This document shows positions 13,371-24,612 of a stretch of DNA of 64,000 nucleotides, in pieces. This DNA comes from Chinchilla lanigera. Taxonomy: Eukaryota; Chordata; Mammalia; Rodentia; Chinchillidae. Numbering within the stretch: position 1 is the stretch's first letter; the number at the start of each line of letters is the position of its first letter. The notes under the pieces were generated by a model, which was given only the letters and a program-made list of their open reading frames with translations, made no database searches and was not told the origin of the DNA. A program made the translations under genes and the position numbers. Location of the stretch: positions 20,708,612 to 20,772,611 of the forward strand of contig NW_004955417.1 in NCBI RefSeq assembly GCF_000276665.1, in the 5' to 3' direction.

Positions 13371-13450
13371 GAGTAAAGAAAGAAAAGAGGAAAGAAAGAA
13401 AAGAGAAAAGAAAGGAAGAAAGAAAGGAGGAAGAAAGGAAGCATGAAAGG
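13291..13450. repeat. Purine microsatellite (AAAG)n
   Basis: Core of about 15 aaag units at roughly 13310-13370, then interrupted AAAG/AAAGG sequence. Long frames on both strands through it (Lys/Glu/Arg or Phe/Leu/Ser) are microsatellite artefacts. Confidence 0.95.
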
Positions 13451-13889
13451 CTATCAACCTCATACTTCTACCAGAAGGTGGATATTTCTATCACTGTGTT
13501 TACATATATTATTTCCTAGCAGGCTCCAGCAAAAATAAGGCTACAGTGTCAATGAAGATAACTTCTTTTGGAAGTTCACTATTTTTGACCTTTTCCTATT
13601 TCTCTCATTCCCTAACTCTATCAAGTTACCTAGGAAATATTCTTTCTTCTTTGTGTATTCACAGTGTTCTTTAACATATGAAAGATTAACCGAATGGAAA
13701 GAATAGTTTAATAATTTACAAGAATTTCTTCCCTCCAATTTCTCAACTGCATAATTTTAACAACTCTCTGAGATGGGGACTTTTCCACATTCTATTTTAA
13801 AAATTCAATAAATTATATGACAGAGAACAGGTGACTAAGGAAGTTCAGATTATAAATGATATATGAAGTAGTAACCCAATCCACTATCA
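13451..13889. other. Unique DNA between microsatellite and L1
   Basis: No feature recognised. It may contain a decayed 3' UTR of the neighbouring minus-strand L1, but I cannot match it to the 3' UTRs elsewhere in the window. Confidence 0.4.
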
Positions 13890-14729
13890 AATATTATACC
13901 TCATGCATGAGATTCTGATTTATTTCACTAATGAATATTGTCCCTAATTGCATTCACTTCTCTATCAAATTCTCAAGTTTATCCTTCTTTATGGCTGAGT
14001 AGTACTCCACTGTATAAAAAGACCACAATATTTTTATCCATTTCTTGGTTGATGGGCATTTGGGTTGTTTCTAAGATTCAGCTATTGCAAATTGTGCTGA
14101 TATAAACATAGGAGTACATATATCACTGTGGTCTGATGTTTCTCAATTCTTCCAGGCAGATATTAGAGGGAGAATAACTGTGTCAAATGGGACCTCTAAT
14201 CCTAGCTTTTTGAGGAATCTCCATACTGATTTCTATATTGTTTGTACCAGACTGCACTTCCACCAATAGTGGAGAAGTGTTCCTTTTTTCCCACAGCCCT
14301 GTCAGCATTTGTTATTGGTTGATTTTTTGATAGCAGTTTTTTCTGGAGTGAGATGGAATCTCAGTGTTGTTTTAATTTGTGCCTCTTTGATGACAAATGG
14401 TGTTGAACATTTTTCCTTAGATTTATTTGCCATTTGAATTTCTTCACCTGAGAAGTGCATACACATCTCAGATGCCCATTTTTGAATTGGGTGTTTGAAT
14501 TTGGGGGCCTGCTTTTTCTTCAGTTCTTTATATGCCTAGATAAAAGTCCTTTCTCTGAGAGACAATTGGCTAAACTTTTTCCCACTATGTGGGTTGTGTG
14601 TTCATTCTATAAGTGATTTCTTTTGAAGTGCAAAAGCTTTTTAATAAGATAAGATCCCAGTTGTTAATAGTTTTTGTGTGTATTTCCCATGTATTCTGTT
14701 TTTTGTTCATGAACTCTCTTCCTATACTT

Positions 14730-14831
14730 TTTGTTTTTGTTTTTGTTTTTTTTTGGTATTGAGAATTGAACTCAGGACCTTGTGCTTACAAGGCAGGTGC
14801 TTGTGCCACTGAGCTACATCCCCAGCCCCTG
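14730..14831 (-). mobile_element. ID SINE inserted into the L1 fragment
   Basis: T-rich tail complement (tttttgtttttg units), then ggtattgagaattgaactca, aggcaggtgcttgtgcc and ctacatccccagcccc. Flanks cctatactt (14721-14729) and cctatgctt (14832-14840) make a 9-bp duplication with one mismatch. It inserted after the L1. Confidence 0.92.
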
Positions 14832-15217
14832 CCTATGCTTATGTCTTCCAGATTTCTACCTACTTTCTCCTTCAGTAGATTTAGTGTTTCTGTTTTCATA
14901 TTTGGATCTTTTATCCATTTTGACTTTAGTTTGGTGCATGGTGATAGACATGAGTCTAGATTTAGTCTTGGGTCAGTTTTTCCAGCACCTTTATTAAAAA
15001 GGCTATCTTTCTTCCAGTGAACATGTTTGGCCCCTTTCTCAAAGATAAGGCACATGAGTGTGTTTGTAGTTGTGTTTCCATCTTCTAATCTGTTCCATTG
15101 ATTCTCAGTTCTGTTTTTCTTTTTTTGTGAGTACCACGCTGCTTTTATCACAGTAGCTTTGTAGTATAATTTTAAGTCAGGAATTGTGATGCCCCTTGCC
15201 TTTCCTTTGTTGTCCAA
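14786..15217 (-). pseudogene. L1 ORF2 remnant frame, SINE-disrupted
   Basis: A 143-codon open stretch. Its first ~125 residues are L1 ORF2: PDLKLYYKATVIKAAW, then QWNRLED, IFEKGAKHVHWKKDSLFNK, LSPCTKLKSKWIKD and a Leu-Glu-Lys-rich segment ending NLEDISIGRG. The final residues (GCSSVAQ and on) are translated ID SINE, because the insertion breaks the frame. In intact L1 this region lies downstream of the reverse transcriptase domain and precedes the cysteine-rich C-terminus. No endonuclease or RT domain remains, so the copy cannot move by itself. Confidence 0.9.
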
Positions 15218-15425
15218 AATTGCTTTCGCTATTCTAGATCACTTCTGCTTCCAAATGAATTTTAAGAGCATTTTCTCTAGTTCTGTGAGGTATGCTAATG
15301 ATATTTTCATTTGGATTGCATTAAATCTGTATACAAATTTGGGGCATATAACCATTTTCACTATGTTGGTTCTTCCTATCCATGAGCAAAGAATACTTTC
15401 CATTTTCTGATATCCTCTTTGACAG

Positions 15426-16512
15426 AAGAGCTCATTTTAGAAATCTATGCATCAGGTAAAAGGATTGAAATATGGTAGTAGCAAGAAAGAGCAATGGATG
15501 CACACGTGGGCTTAATATCATAAAAGAAATGATACAAGGATAAGATTGGTTATGTGAAAGATACACTAGGTTTCTATGACATTATATATATTTTTTTTCC
15601 TCTTTAAAATATGAGAACATACTCTGATGTGATGAGAATGATTATGATGACATGTGTGCCTGTGTGTAGTAAGTGTGAATTTATATTTTTAATCCATAAG
15701 AAACTAGTAACAATGAGACCTTACCCAGTGATTTCAAATAGTGTAAGTTGTTCATTTCTCGACCACTCTGTGACCTTCCTTCCATATATGTAGGCCTAAC
15801 TAACCACTGTCCAAAGGAAACTGAATAATAACAAAGTCTTTTTTTAAAAAGATATATTTGTTAATTAATAGTACTAAAATATGTATGAGTGCTTGTTACA
15901 CACCTGGACGAAGAAGCAAAACCAAAATTATATGTATTTTTTAATCACTTAGGAAGGCCATAAGAGTGGCACAGCTCCTGAAAGAAGTGGATGAAAGAAG
16001 AAAAGTTAATAAGCTTTGTTTTGTACATAGCGTGTAACTCTACATTTGCAGATACAGTATGTAACTTTATTATTAAAGAAAATTATAAATATGACTATAT
16101 CTCATCATAACATTATACTTGTATTTACATAATTGGGGAAATAAATAACCAATTATTATAATAGGTGTCCACAGATACTGCAGCTTATATTTTATATGGC
16201 CCTGCTTCTTTCAAAGTCCACTCTGAAATGTAGCAGCTGGCTAGAAGATAAAACTAAAATTAACATTTCCACTGGCATCCCTTTCTTCATGAAAATAGGC
16301 TAAGGGATTTCCTCACAATGTGAACAAAACCCAAATACTTCACCAGTCACTGATGTGGGTCCACCCAGGTGACAGTTCGTCATTCTCACTTTCATCAATT
16401 TTTAGCTCCCCTGCCTTTTTTCTTTCTTGAAATTTCTTGCATTCCCTTTTAACTTTATTAAGTGTCATTACTATTATTTGAGAATCATAACTATATTACA
16501 TTTGGAGTAAAT
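15426..16512. other. AT-rich unique DNA, nothing recognised
   Basis: No supported gene or repeat. The frame at 15611-15793 has no recognisable domain. Confidence 0.5.
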
Positions 16513-16514
16513 TA

Positions 16515-16645
16515 GGATGAGCCTGGAATACTCTTTCCAAAGGGACTCACATCGCTGCTTCCTCTCATAATCCAGACGTAAAATCCACATGAACTCTTCA
16601 GCAAGGGCACTCCTGAACCTGATCTACAGTAGACCCTGCACAAGT
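16515..16645. mobile_element. Possible L2 LINE remnant
   Basis: gcctggaatactctttcc and a downstream pattern of Ca/Ct-rich sequence (gcactcctgaacctgatc) resemble the 3' part of the ancient mammalian L2 element. The similarity is by eye and the region is heavily diverged. Confidence 0.4.
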
Positions 16646-17119
16646 GTTAGAGCTATGACAGCAGCTTTGCTTCATTGGTTGCTCCTCTTTGCTTTTCACT
16701 GTTGAAAAGTAAACTCTACCACATAGTGATCATATTACTAAGCAAGCAGTGAATTCTCACTAAAAATCTATCAAATTAATAGGCTGTTTATTAGGAAGCA
16801 CTAAATAGCAAGTGACTTTAAAATTTAAGTATTCCACTAAATCTCTAAGCATATAATTTATTATCTTGAGAATTGAGAAATAACTTGGATTTAAGTTATA
16901 CATGCTCATTGATAAAAATGTCATGTTGAAAATTATGTAATAGTCACTTCAATATCAAATTCTCTAATTTTATAGTAGTTATAATACTGTTTATTATTCA
17001 TATTAAAGTAGATTTATATTATGCATAGATATGAGAAAGTTAAATAAATGCTAAACATAGATATTTGTAATCTATGATATATTTTTCAAGTACTTCTGAA
17101 TGTGGATAAGAAAGTGAAT

Positions 17120-17225
17120 GAAAAGAAAGAAAAAAAGGAACAGAGAGAATGGAGAAAAGACAGAAAAGAAGGAGGAAAGTGATACAGGGAGAAAAAAGAG
17201 GGAAAGAAAGACAAAGAATGAAGAA
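17120..17225. repeat. Purine-rich low-complexity tract
   Basis: Irregular GAAA/GGAAA sequence with few pyrimidines. There is no dominant repeat unit. Confidence 0.75.
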
Positions 17226-17393
17226 TTGAATCTATAGATATAATACAAACCTACTGCTAACTAGGATTCTCAGTCTTAAAATAACCATTGAATTAAAGAC
17301 ATAATTAGTCAGTAGTTTAGTAAATTTCCATGCAAATTTATTCTGAAGTGCTATTGTTAAGATCAGTTCAAACTATTAAAAATGTGAATGGGA

Positions 17394-17490
17394 GGGGCTG
17401 GGGATTTAGCTCAGTGGCAAAAGCGCCTGCCTGGCAAGTGCAAGGTCATGAGTTCGGTTCCCGGTACCGGAGAAGAACCAAAAAAAAAAA
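17394..17490 (+). mobile_element. ID SINE, well preserved
   Basis: Starts aggggctggggatttagct, core cctggcaagtgcaaggtcat, B box gagttcggttcccgg, 3' end ggtaccggagaagaacc, then an A tail. It is flanked by gtgaatggg at 17384-17392 and 17491-17499. One of the cleanest copies in the window, so likely young. Confidence 0.95.
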
Positions 17491-17991
17491 GTGAATGGGG
17501 AATAAATACCAAAGACATTCTTATTTCATTGGAATTGAATAACTGAAATTGCGATAGCAGTCACTTTGGCCATCACAGCACATAAATAGTGTTTTGGAAA
17601 CATAAGTTCAGCTACCTACCTAGTGGGTAGCATGACTTGCCAGGTTACCTAGATCTTGCTTTGACCATTGTATGTATTATATTAGTTTTGTCTAGAAGCC
17701 CTACTCATGTTACATTTTTTACTTAATGACATTCATCTGAACATCTAACACTCATTCTGCACATCAGCACACACACCACATATGGCCTTATTAACTTCTT
17801 ATGCACAAAGTTAGGAGTTCTAAAATATATATTAACAATTATATGTACATTTATGTGTGACATCAGTTTTGCTAAGTAGCACAAACATATGCTATATGAT
17901 AAAGTTAGTGCTTTACTTAGTGAATTAATTTTAAAAATATATTAGTAGATTCTATAATATGATAGAAATCATTGTTAAATTTAAATTCTTT

Positions 17992-18079
17992 GTTTGTTTT
18001 GTTTTGGTACGAGGAATCAAACTCAGGACCTTGCACTAACCAGGCAGGTACTTGTGCCACTGAGCTATAGCCCCATCCC
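17992..18079 (-). mobile_element. ID SINE with perfect 16-bp duplication
   Basis: Minus-strand ID (ggtacgaggaatcaaactca, aggcaggtacttgtgcc). Flanked by taaatttaaattcttt at 17976-17991 and 18080-18095, a perfect target-site duplication. The tail is short and TTTG-like. Confidence 0.93.
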
Positions 18080-18552
18080 TAAATTTAAATTCTTTATATT
18101 GATTTTGTTCTGCTTTGTGATTCCGTGAAGTTGAAGAATACAACCTTTATGAAAAAATAGTAAGAGCATGCTATTGACAGTTTAGCTTAAATTTTATTTT
18201 TCTAAAAAATTTTTGAAAACTAATTATGATCTATGTTTCTTATTTATGATTAGGGGTCTAGGTTTCTCTCTATTCTCTCCATTTCTGTTTTTCAAATGTT
18301 ATTTGAAAACAGTGCTTATTGAAAGCATTGCTGCATTTTGACTTCTATCAATAGTTCTGAAATATCCACAGGTTAAGTTGTTTGGATTTTTGTATCAAAT
18401 TTAATGACCAAAATATTTGTGTAGGAGTTGGAAAAGTAGAGCCACAGTGCTCTGACTTCTCCCCAAAATTTGGGAGTTGGAACTTCATGGTTAATGAGAA
18501 AGTATCTAGAGCTGAACCCTTAAACTGCTTAGGTAGGGTGGGCTGCTTTCTA

Positions 18553-18597
18553 TATTTTTGGTACTGGAAATTGAACTCAGGACCTTGCACTCGCCAA
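18553..18597 (-). mobile_element. 5'-truncated ID SINE (3' half only)
   Basis: Only the tail, ggtactggaaattgaactca and gaccttgcactcgcc are present on the complement. The tRNA-like A-box half is missing. Flanks gggctgctttcta (18540-18552) and gggctgttttcta (18598-18610) form a 13-bp duplication with one mismatch. The copy therefore inserted in truncated form and was not cut later. Confidence 0.85.
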
Positions 18598-18639
18598 GGG
18601 CTGTTTTCTAGCAAGTAAGGGTAAACTCTGGAAAAGAGG

Positions 18640-18882
18640 TTTCCCACAGCTCAAGGCTCATTTACCCTTCTGCTTTTGCAGTGTGGGGACAGTGTTCCTC
18701 CCTTCTGAAAGATGTGGCAGTGAAGCTGAGTTTTGGAAGCTGAGGGAAGTCCTCACCAAACAATTGACCCTGCCCGTGCTTTAGTCTTGAACTTCGACGT
18801 CTCCAAAACAAATAAATTTCTACTCGTTCAAACTTACCCAATCTGTGGTTTATTTTGTTACAGGAGCACAAATGTGCTAAGA
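18640..18882 (+). mobile_element. MaLR-type solo LTR, 3' portion (MLT1-like)
   Basis: Contains gtcctcaccaaacaattga, a decayed aataaatttctactcg polyadenylation region and an end gtttattttgttacagg followed by gtgctaagac. These are characteristic of the 3' half of mammalian-apparent-LTR (ERVL-MaLR) elements. The 5' LTR end is not clear. Non-coding relic. Confidence 0.75.
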
Positions 18883-18885
18883 CTC

Positions 18886-19644
18886 ACAGAGATTTCTAGA
18901 AAGTTGCCATAGGTATTCAGTTGGAAGACAACAGTGTTATAGAAATAGAGGAGAATTTTAAAACAGTCATTGCTTACTACAGATAACAAACTACACATCT
19001 TCCTCAGAATGGGACAGAAGGGAATAAAATTAATATTTAAAAATGTTGCAACATTATAATAAGGCATATACAACATGAGCCATTTTATGACTTGTGCACT
19101 CTTTATTAAACTATAAGGTTGTCTTATATGTCAGTGGCTTTGTAAGTCAGTGGCATTATAACCTTAGTAGGACCCAAGCACAGTCCTGTTAAATTAGGAC
19201 ACTCTGAGATTTGGGCCAAGCAAGCCAATTTTAACAAAGCCCACAGGAAATTCTAATGTATGCTGAAGTTTGAAATTGCTGCTATCCTTTAGACTGTTTC
19301 CTGATTGTATTTATTTTCTAATGTTCATTCAATTCATGTATATGGGTGTGTGTGTATACATAAATATATATAGTTATTATTATTAAACTATATATAAAAA
19401 TTTCTACTCACAAAAATAGGGATTTTCAGGAAAACAATACAGACACAGGACAGTTCACACAGATGCAGCAAAGATATGAGCCCAAGCACTGGGTATTATG
19501 TAAATTAGCTAAAACAGTCGATAACAAACAAATGTTAAAACTTCACCAGAGTCAGGAACAATAAATTCTGTTAAATTCGATATAGTCACATTTCAAGTAC
19601 TCCTAAAGGGTAATATCCTCAGGCATCTTCATGTCTTCATATGT
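18886..19644. other. AT-rich unique DNA
   Basis: Nothing supported beyond short TA/TG-rich stretches near 19340-19400. Confidence 0.5.
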
Positions 19645-19775
19645 GTATGCATTTCCTCGATGTGCTATAACAAAGTACAAAAACAAAAATTAAAACACTG
19701 GAAATTTATTCTTTGTTCTTCTGGCATGAAGTCTGAAATCAAGGATCAATGTGGTACTAGAGATTTTGATATTTC
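19645..19775. mobile_element. Ancient interspersed repeat fragment
   Basis: Contains gtgctataacaaagtacaaa, an atttattct block and ctgaaatcaaggatcaatg. It appears to be the start of the same family seen at 12608-13170. Strongly diverged. Confidence 0.5.
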
Positions 19776-19875
19776 CAGAGGAAATGAGGGAGACACTGCC
19801 AAAATTTCTGACAATTGTAGGCAACACTTGATATCTTAAATAATAAAAGAATGAAGAAAATAAAGTTTAGATACA

Positions 19876-19905
19876 TGATAGATAGATAGATGATAGATAA
19901 AAGAA
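19876..19905. repeat. Short (GATA)n microsatellite
   Basis: About six gata units, with one interruption. Confidence 0.8.
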
Positions 19906-19999
19906 TAATTGGTCTTAGAAATTATGTCCCACAATTTTGCAACTGAGCAGGTGCTCATAGCGTATTTGTGACATTGTCTTCCACTCTCAATTCCACATT

Positions 20000-21130
20000 C
20001 CCTCTGCATTCAGCAGCACTGTAATTCTATACAGTTCTTTGCCTGGTGAACTGACCCACATCTTCATTCTTGAAGGTTCTGGGCCATTAATAGTCCTGCC
20101 TGAAAAGAGTTTTTGTACTTTCCAATTTTCTTCAATCACAGGGCAAGGTAGTAATAAACAATGTCCTAAGGAATCTCCATACTACAGACAGATTCATCTT
20201 ACCCCTATTGTGTAATAATTGCTCAATTTCCCCTAGGTAATCAGTAAGTATAGAAACTCCTTTGTTTGCAGAATCATGAGGCACACAACTGACAGTCTGA
20301 ACTTCCAGTCTGATGTAACCACTACCATGTCTGCAGTGAAAGTGTTCCTTATTGGACCTCAAACCTATAGCCAGCAGACCACCAGGTCACATGAACAGAA
20401 AGTAAAGACTGTGTTAGTGAAATCCCTAGCAGTGATCATAAGCAGTGCCTCATTCATTTCTACCTGTGAATCTTGGCAATGGGAGGAACATAATATGATG
20501 AACACTGACTAAGATCATATATAGCATACAGTTTTCATAGCCCTGTGCTGAAAATGTGTAGCTGTATTGCTGCCTGCACAACTAAAGTAGAAATTGCTTC
20601 AGGCTGTACTTATTACTAGGTATCTAGAAAAATTTATGTCACAAAAGTAGCTGCATACCAGATGCCAGGGGGACTATTAATGTGCTCAAACAACAGAATT
20701 ACATATTAAACAGAAGCTAATTTGGATCCACCAATTGACTGAGGTTATGAAAATGCACATTTATTCTCCAAGATCCACATATTTTCTACATAAGCCAAAT
20801 AGGCAAGTTGCAGTATGGTGAAACTAATTTCTACAGTCTCTCTAGCCATAGGAGCTTGCTTCTGGTTAGCTGTTCTTCTTAGATAGATGCACTTTTGGAG
20901 CTTTTACTTTCCTACCACAATACCATTTGCTCCCCAGGTCAGGAAACTAATGTGGGAAATTTGTCAGTTGCCAAGTATCTCTATTCTGATTAGGCACTGC
21001 AGAGATAGGGAGAATATCACCAGATGTCCTCAAGAGTTCACTTTGCATAAAGTCCTGGATGGTTTAAGTGATACTTCAAGGTCTCATGTGCTAGAGTCAT
21101 ACTATGGGCATAGCAAAATGAGGTAAGATA
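20000..21130. other. Unclassified, possibly decayed retroviral interior
   Basis: Less AT-rich than its flanks, with scattered frames of 76-79 codons (20132-20362 minus, 20276-20512 plus, 20887-21126 plus). Their wording recalls ERV-L/MaLR internal sequence, but I see no diagnostic protease, RT or gag motif. It could equally be unique DNA. Confidence 0.25.
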
Positions 21131-21936
21131 GTATTACTGTCCATATGAACAAACAATTGCCATTATCTGTTTATGCTACATAGTCCCATTAAGTTCAAAT
21201 GGAAATTAAATGGGCTACTGGAAGATCATTGAGGCTATGAACACATAAATTGTGTTGGATAGAATTTCTGAAGTATTAATGAAAAATCTTAATTATAATA
21301 GATGTTATTAACATATGGTAGTAGATTTGCATTTAGATTTATACAAACTTCCATCTCTAAGTCCGTCAAAGTACTTTCTAGCATTATATCATGAAAGTCA
21401 CTCCATTATTATAGCATAATTCAATATTCTTTAAAATAATCTAGTATCTCTTCAAGTTACAAGGGTAACTTACATTTTGCAGACAGAAAAAACATCAGTA
21501 GGGAGAGTAAATCATAATTAAATAGGAATTGGCAACATTGTGGAAATTTGAGTTCTTCACAAAAGCGGTGCATAAAATTATCAATGTTATACAAATATAT
21601 TACCATTAGATTTTATTTTACACTTATAAAAAGTAAAACAGTATGCTGTATTACTTTGTGCTACCAATTATTTTACAAGGTAACAGTGGTTTTCACCTCC
21701 AATCATGCATGGTTGGAGAAGCCGTGTTCACATAGTAACGTAGTATGTTCCACATTATACATCAGTTATTGAACTGAACACAGGATTTGAATCCAGAAGC
21801 TCTATGGATGCAGTTTTTCCTCTTATTACTTAGAGCGCATGAGAAGGAATGTCTTTCAGTGAAAGATTTCTACTTGTTCATTTTGAAAGCTGGCAATAAC
21901 CAAGTCTCAGTCATCAACAGTAAGCACTGATAACAT

Positions 21937-22063
21937 TGATATATATATATGTATATACATATATATACATATATACACACATATAAACACATATACATGT
22001 ATATATACAAACATATACATATATACATGTATATATGTACATATATGTATACATGTATGTATT
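21937..22063. repeat. TA/ACATAT-rich microsatellite
   Basis: Alternating ta, acatat and gtatat units with imperfect dyads. Frames through it give Tyr/Ile/His repeats and are not genes. Confidence 0.9.
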
Positions 22064-22217
22064 ATATGGTCTGCTTCAAAGCCACCTTCAAGTGTTTGCA
22101 TGATTGCCCCTTACTGTGACATAAATTTCATAGTTTATGTAATAGTGATACTCTCACATTGCTACACTCCACATTGCATTCTCTTTACAAAATGTGCTCA
22201 TTATGATTAGAATTTTG

Positions 22218-22450
22218 TCTATTTCCTTCCTTTCTTCCTTCCTTCCTTCCTTTCCTTCTTTTTATCCTTCCTTCCTTCACTTCTTCCTTCTTTTCTGCCT
22301 TTTTCCCTTCCATCCTTCTGCCTTCCTTCTTCCTTTCCTCCTTTCTTTCTCTTATGCCTCTTTCATCCTTCCAATTTTCTTCTCTCTCCATCTCTTCCTT
22401 CCTGCTTCTCTCTGGCTGACTGTCCCTTTTCTTTCATCATCCCACCCTCA
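22218..22450. repeat. Pyrimidine-rich microsatellite (CTTC)n
   Basis: Irregular cttc, ccttcctt and tctct units over about 230 bp. Frames through it on both strands (Ser/Phe/Leu/Pro or Glu/Lys/Arg/Gly) are compositional. Confidence 0.93.
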
Positions 22451-22934
22451 GTATCTAGAACATGATCTGCAAACTAAACTCCAATAAATGTATATGTGTT
22501 AGATAAATAAGAATACTACGTTGTTTAAACTGTCTGAATTCTTTATTTCACTGTTTGTTAACAAAAGTGTCAAATGTTAGCAGAACCTGAGTCATGAAAA
22601 GAGCTGGCATCTATTGAAGTTTGGACTCTAACCCATGAGAGTTTCACATGAAACACTGCCTTTGTGTCCCAGCAGATGTTAAGCAGATGAGGATATCACA
22701 TGCTGTGACAAGGTTTAAAGTTCTTTCATTGAAAATTGGTGTTTATAAATTTATCACTACTCTCTGGATGAATTCAGTACTAAATATCACACCCTTATAT
22801 TTTGCTAAAATAATTGAACATCACTTCAGCATATTCCATTGATTCCTTTATCTGAAATGTAAAAAAAAACAAATATGAGTTAATATTCAAAGTTTTCTTA
22901 AATTTTTATTATGTAAATTTTTAGTTATTTAATA
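22451..22934. other. AT-rich unique DNA
   Basis: No feature supported. The 64-codon frame at 22648-22842 has no recognisable domain. Confidence 0.5.
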
Positions 22935-22950
22935 TGCATAGAGTATTTTC

Positions 22951-23059
22951 TTTTTTTTTCGTTTTGTTTTTTTTTGTTTTTCTCCGGTACCAGGAACTGA
23001 ACTCACGACCTTGCGCTTGCCAGGCAGGCGCTTTGCCGCTGAGCTAAATCCCCAGCCCC
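22951..23059 (-). mobile_element. ID SINE with perfect 16-bp duplication
   Basis: Long T-rich tail complement, then tctccggtaccaggaactga, gcgcttgccaggcaggcgc and ctaaatccccagcccc. Flanked by tgcatagagtattttc at 22935-22950 and 23060-23075 without mismatch. The intact duplication and low divergence mark a young insertion. Confidence 0.96.
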
Positions 23060-23075
23060 TGCATAGAGTATTTTC

Positions 23076-24601
23076 AATAATAAAGATATTTCAGGATCAA
23101 ATGAGAGTTTCAGGTTACTGACAATTTAAGAGTGTCATTTAGATATAAAGTTTAAGAAGACAAAAACATTTATTATTTATAAGACCTATTTTGTAATTGT
23201 CTGTATCAGAAAAATTATACTTTGCTTTTCTTATTTCAGAATCTTATGGCTGGATCATCATTCTTCTTAAAATTGCAATATTTCATTGCATTAAAGTAAG
23301 TTTATTTTACTCCATTCTCACTTCTTTATAAAACATAGGGGAGAAACCAAATGATTGTGAAATGGTCATATTCACTTACGGTAATTTATCTACTTGAGTA
23401 AATAATAATAGAACTTTGTTTCCAGTCAAATATTTTTCTGTCCTTACAGCAAACACATATTAGCATTTTTGGTAAAAGAGATTTTATTTAGATTAGCTGC
23501 TGTTATAGTTTAAGTCATGGTGTACGTACTAACCATCAAGCAAATGAAAATTTCTTTACTGTCATTGAATTTAGGAAAGAGCAAAATAAAAACTCTAAGC
23601 TCACTTCCCTTTTATATGAACTAGTTATATGCCCAGGGCTGATTTATACCTTCTAAATCACTGTTTTTAAACAAATGGAAATTAAACAGTCTTCTGGTGT
23701 GCAAATATTATAATAATTGCTTTTCTACATTGTATGTATTAATATTATATAAAATCCAACTATCACTTGATGGAGGAATTTTGCTGATAACTTCTCCGTT
23801 TTATCTGTGAGAATAATGTTTTCATTAATATTAGATTGGTTTTCTAACTCTTTAGAAGTAGCTTGATTTAGACATGCTCTTGCTACATGAGGGACAACTT
23901 TGAGTGATGTTTCTGTTCTTAGGCATACTGTTGCCTTTAGCAACAAAATTAATCAATTTTACTTGAGTGAGCATTATTTTGTTTTGGTTCTGGAAAATGT
24001 ACTATTTATTTCCTGGAGTATTTTCTTTGTTTTATGCTTTGAAAAATCATATCTTTGATCCTTCATGATGCCATTTGAAGATGCATAAAAATAACCTGGT
24101 GGGGAATAGAATGGGGCAAATCCAATAAATGTTATTTTTCCGAGGTATATCTCACCTTCAACACTCACTTTGGTTGTTTTGCTTCAGTTCTTTGTTGAAA
24201 ATCATCACCTTTGCTCATTCCTTGCTCTCTCCAACAAGAATAAACATTATATATTAAAGCTTGGTTTACTCCTTAGTTAAGTAATGTAATATTGAATTTT
24301 AGGAATTATCATAAATACAGTAAAATACCTTTGCACAAATAATTCATGCAATGCTGAACTTGTATCTGAGCAGTAGAAATGAAAGATGAAATTTTACCAA
24401 TTTAAACCCAGCAAATATAGAAAAACATGTGAGCCAAATCAAAACAAAAACATGTTAAGTAAATATTAGTACAGGAAAAATTATCATCCCATGAATAAGT
24501 TCACATTCATGGTTAGTACGGGAATTGTAGCATTTTAATAAAGTACCTGTTTGGTATGTATTTTAAATTTTGTGAAACCTTTGATTAAAAGTAAATTTAA
24601 G
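23076..24601. other. AT-rich unique DNA
   Basis: No gene or repeat supported in about 1.5 kb. Minus-strand frames at 23725-23946 and 23974-24168 lack domains. Confidence 0.5.
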
Positions 24602-24612
24602 TAGCATGAAAC

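Larger units (their letters stand above)
13890..15425 (-). mobile_element. L1 fragment, ORF2 C-terminal third
   Basis: Minus-strand LINE-1 running from the region after reverse transcriptase to near the end of ORF2. The complement shows the classic ORF2 end (ctcagccataaagaagg on the minus strand). The 5' side stops at 15425, around the codons for GR-NIVKM. No clean poly-A or 3' UTR joins the left side, so the copy is truncated at both ends or its 3' UTR has decayed. It is interrupted by an ID at 14730-14831. Confidence 0.9.

Noticed and set aside
13233..13519. Frames on both strands over 13.2-13.5 kb
   Set aside because: Translations of the (AAAG)n microsatellite: poly Phe/Leu/Ser or Lys/Glu/Arg.
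17394..17470. tRNA-gene-like A and B boxes
   Set aside because: They belong to the ID SINE. The fold is incomplete and the 3' side is SINE-specific, so it is not a tRNA gene. The same holds for the other ID copies.
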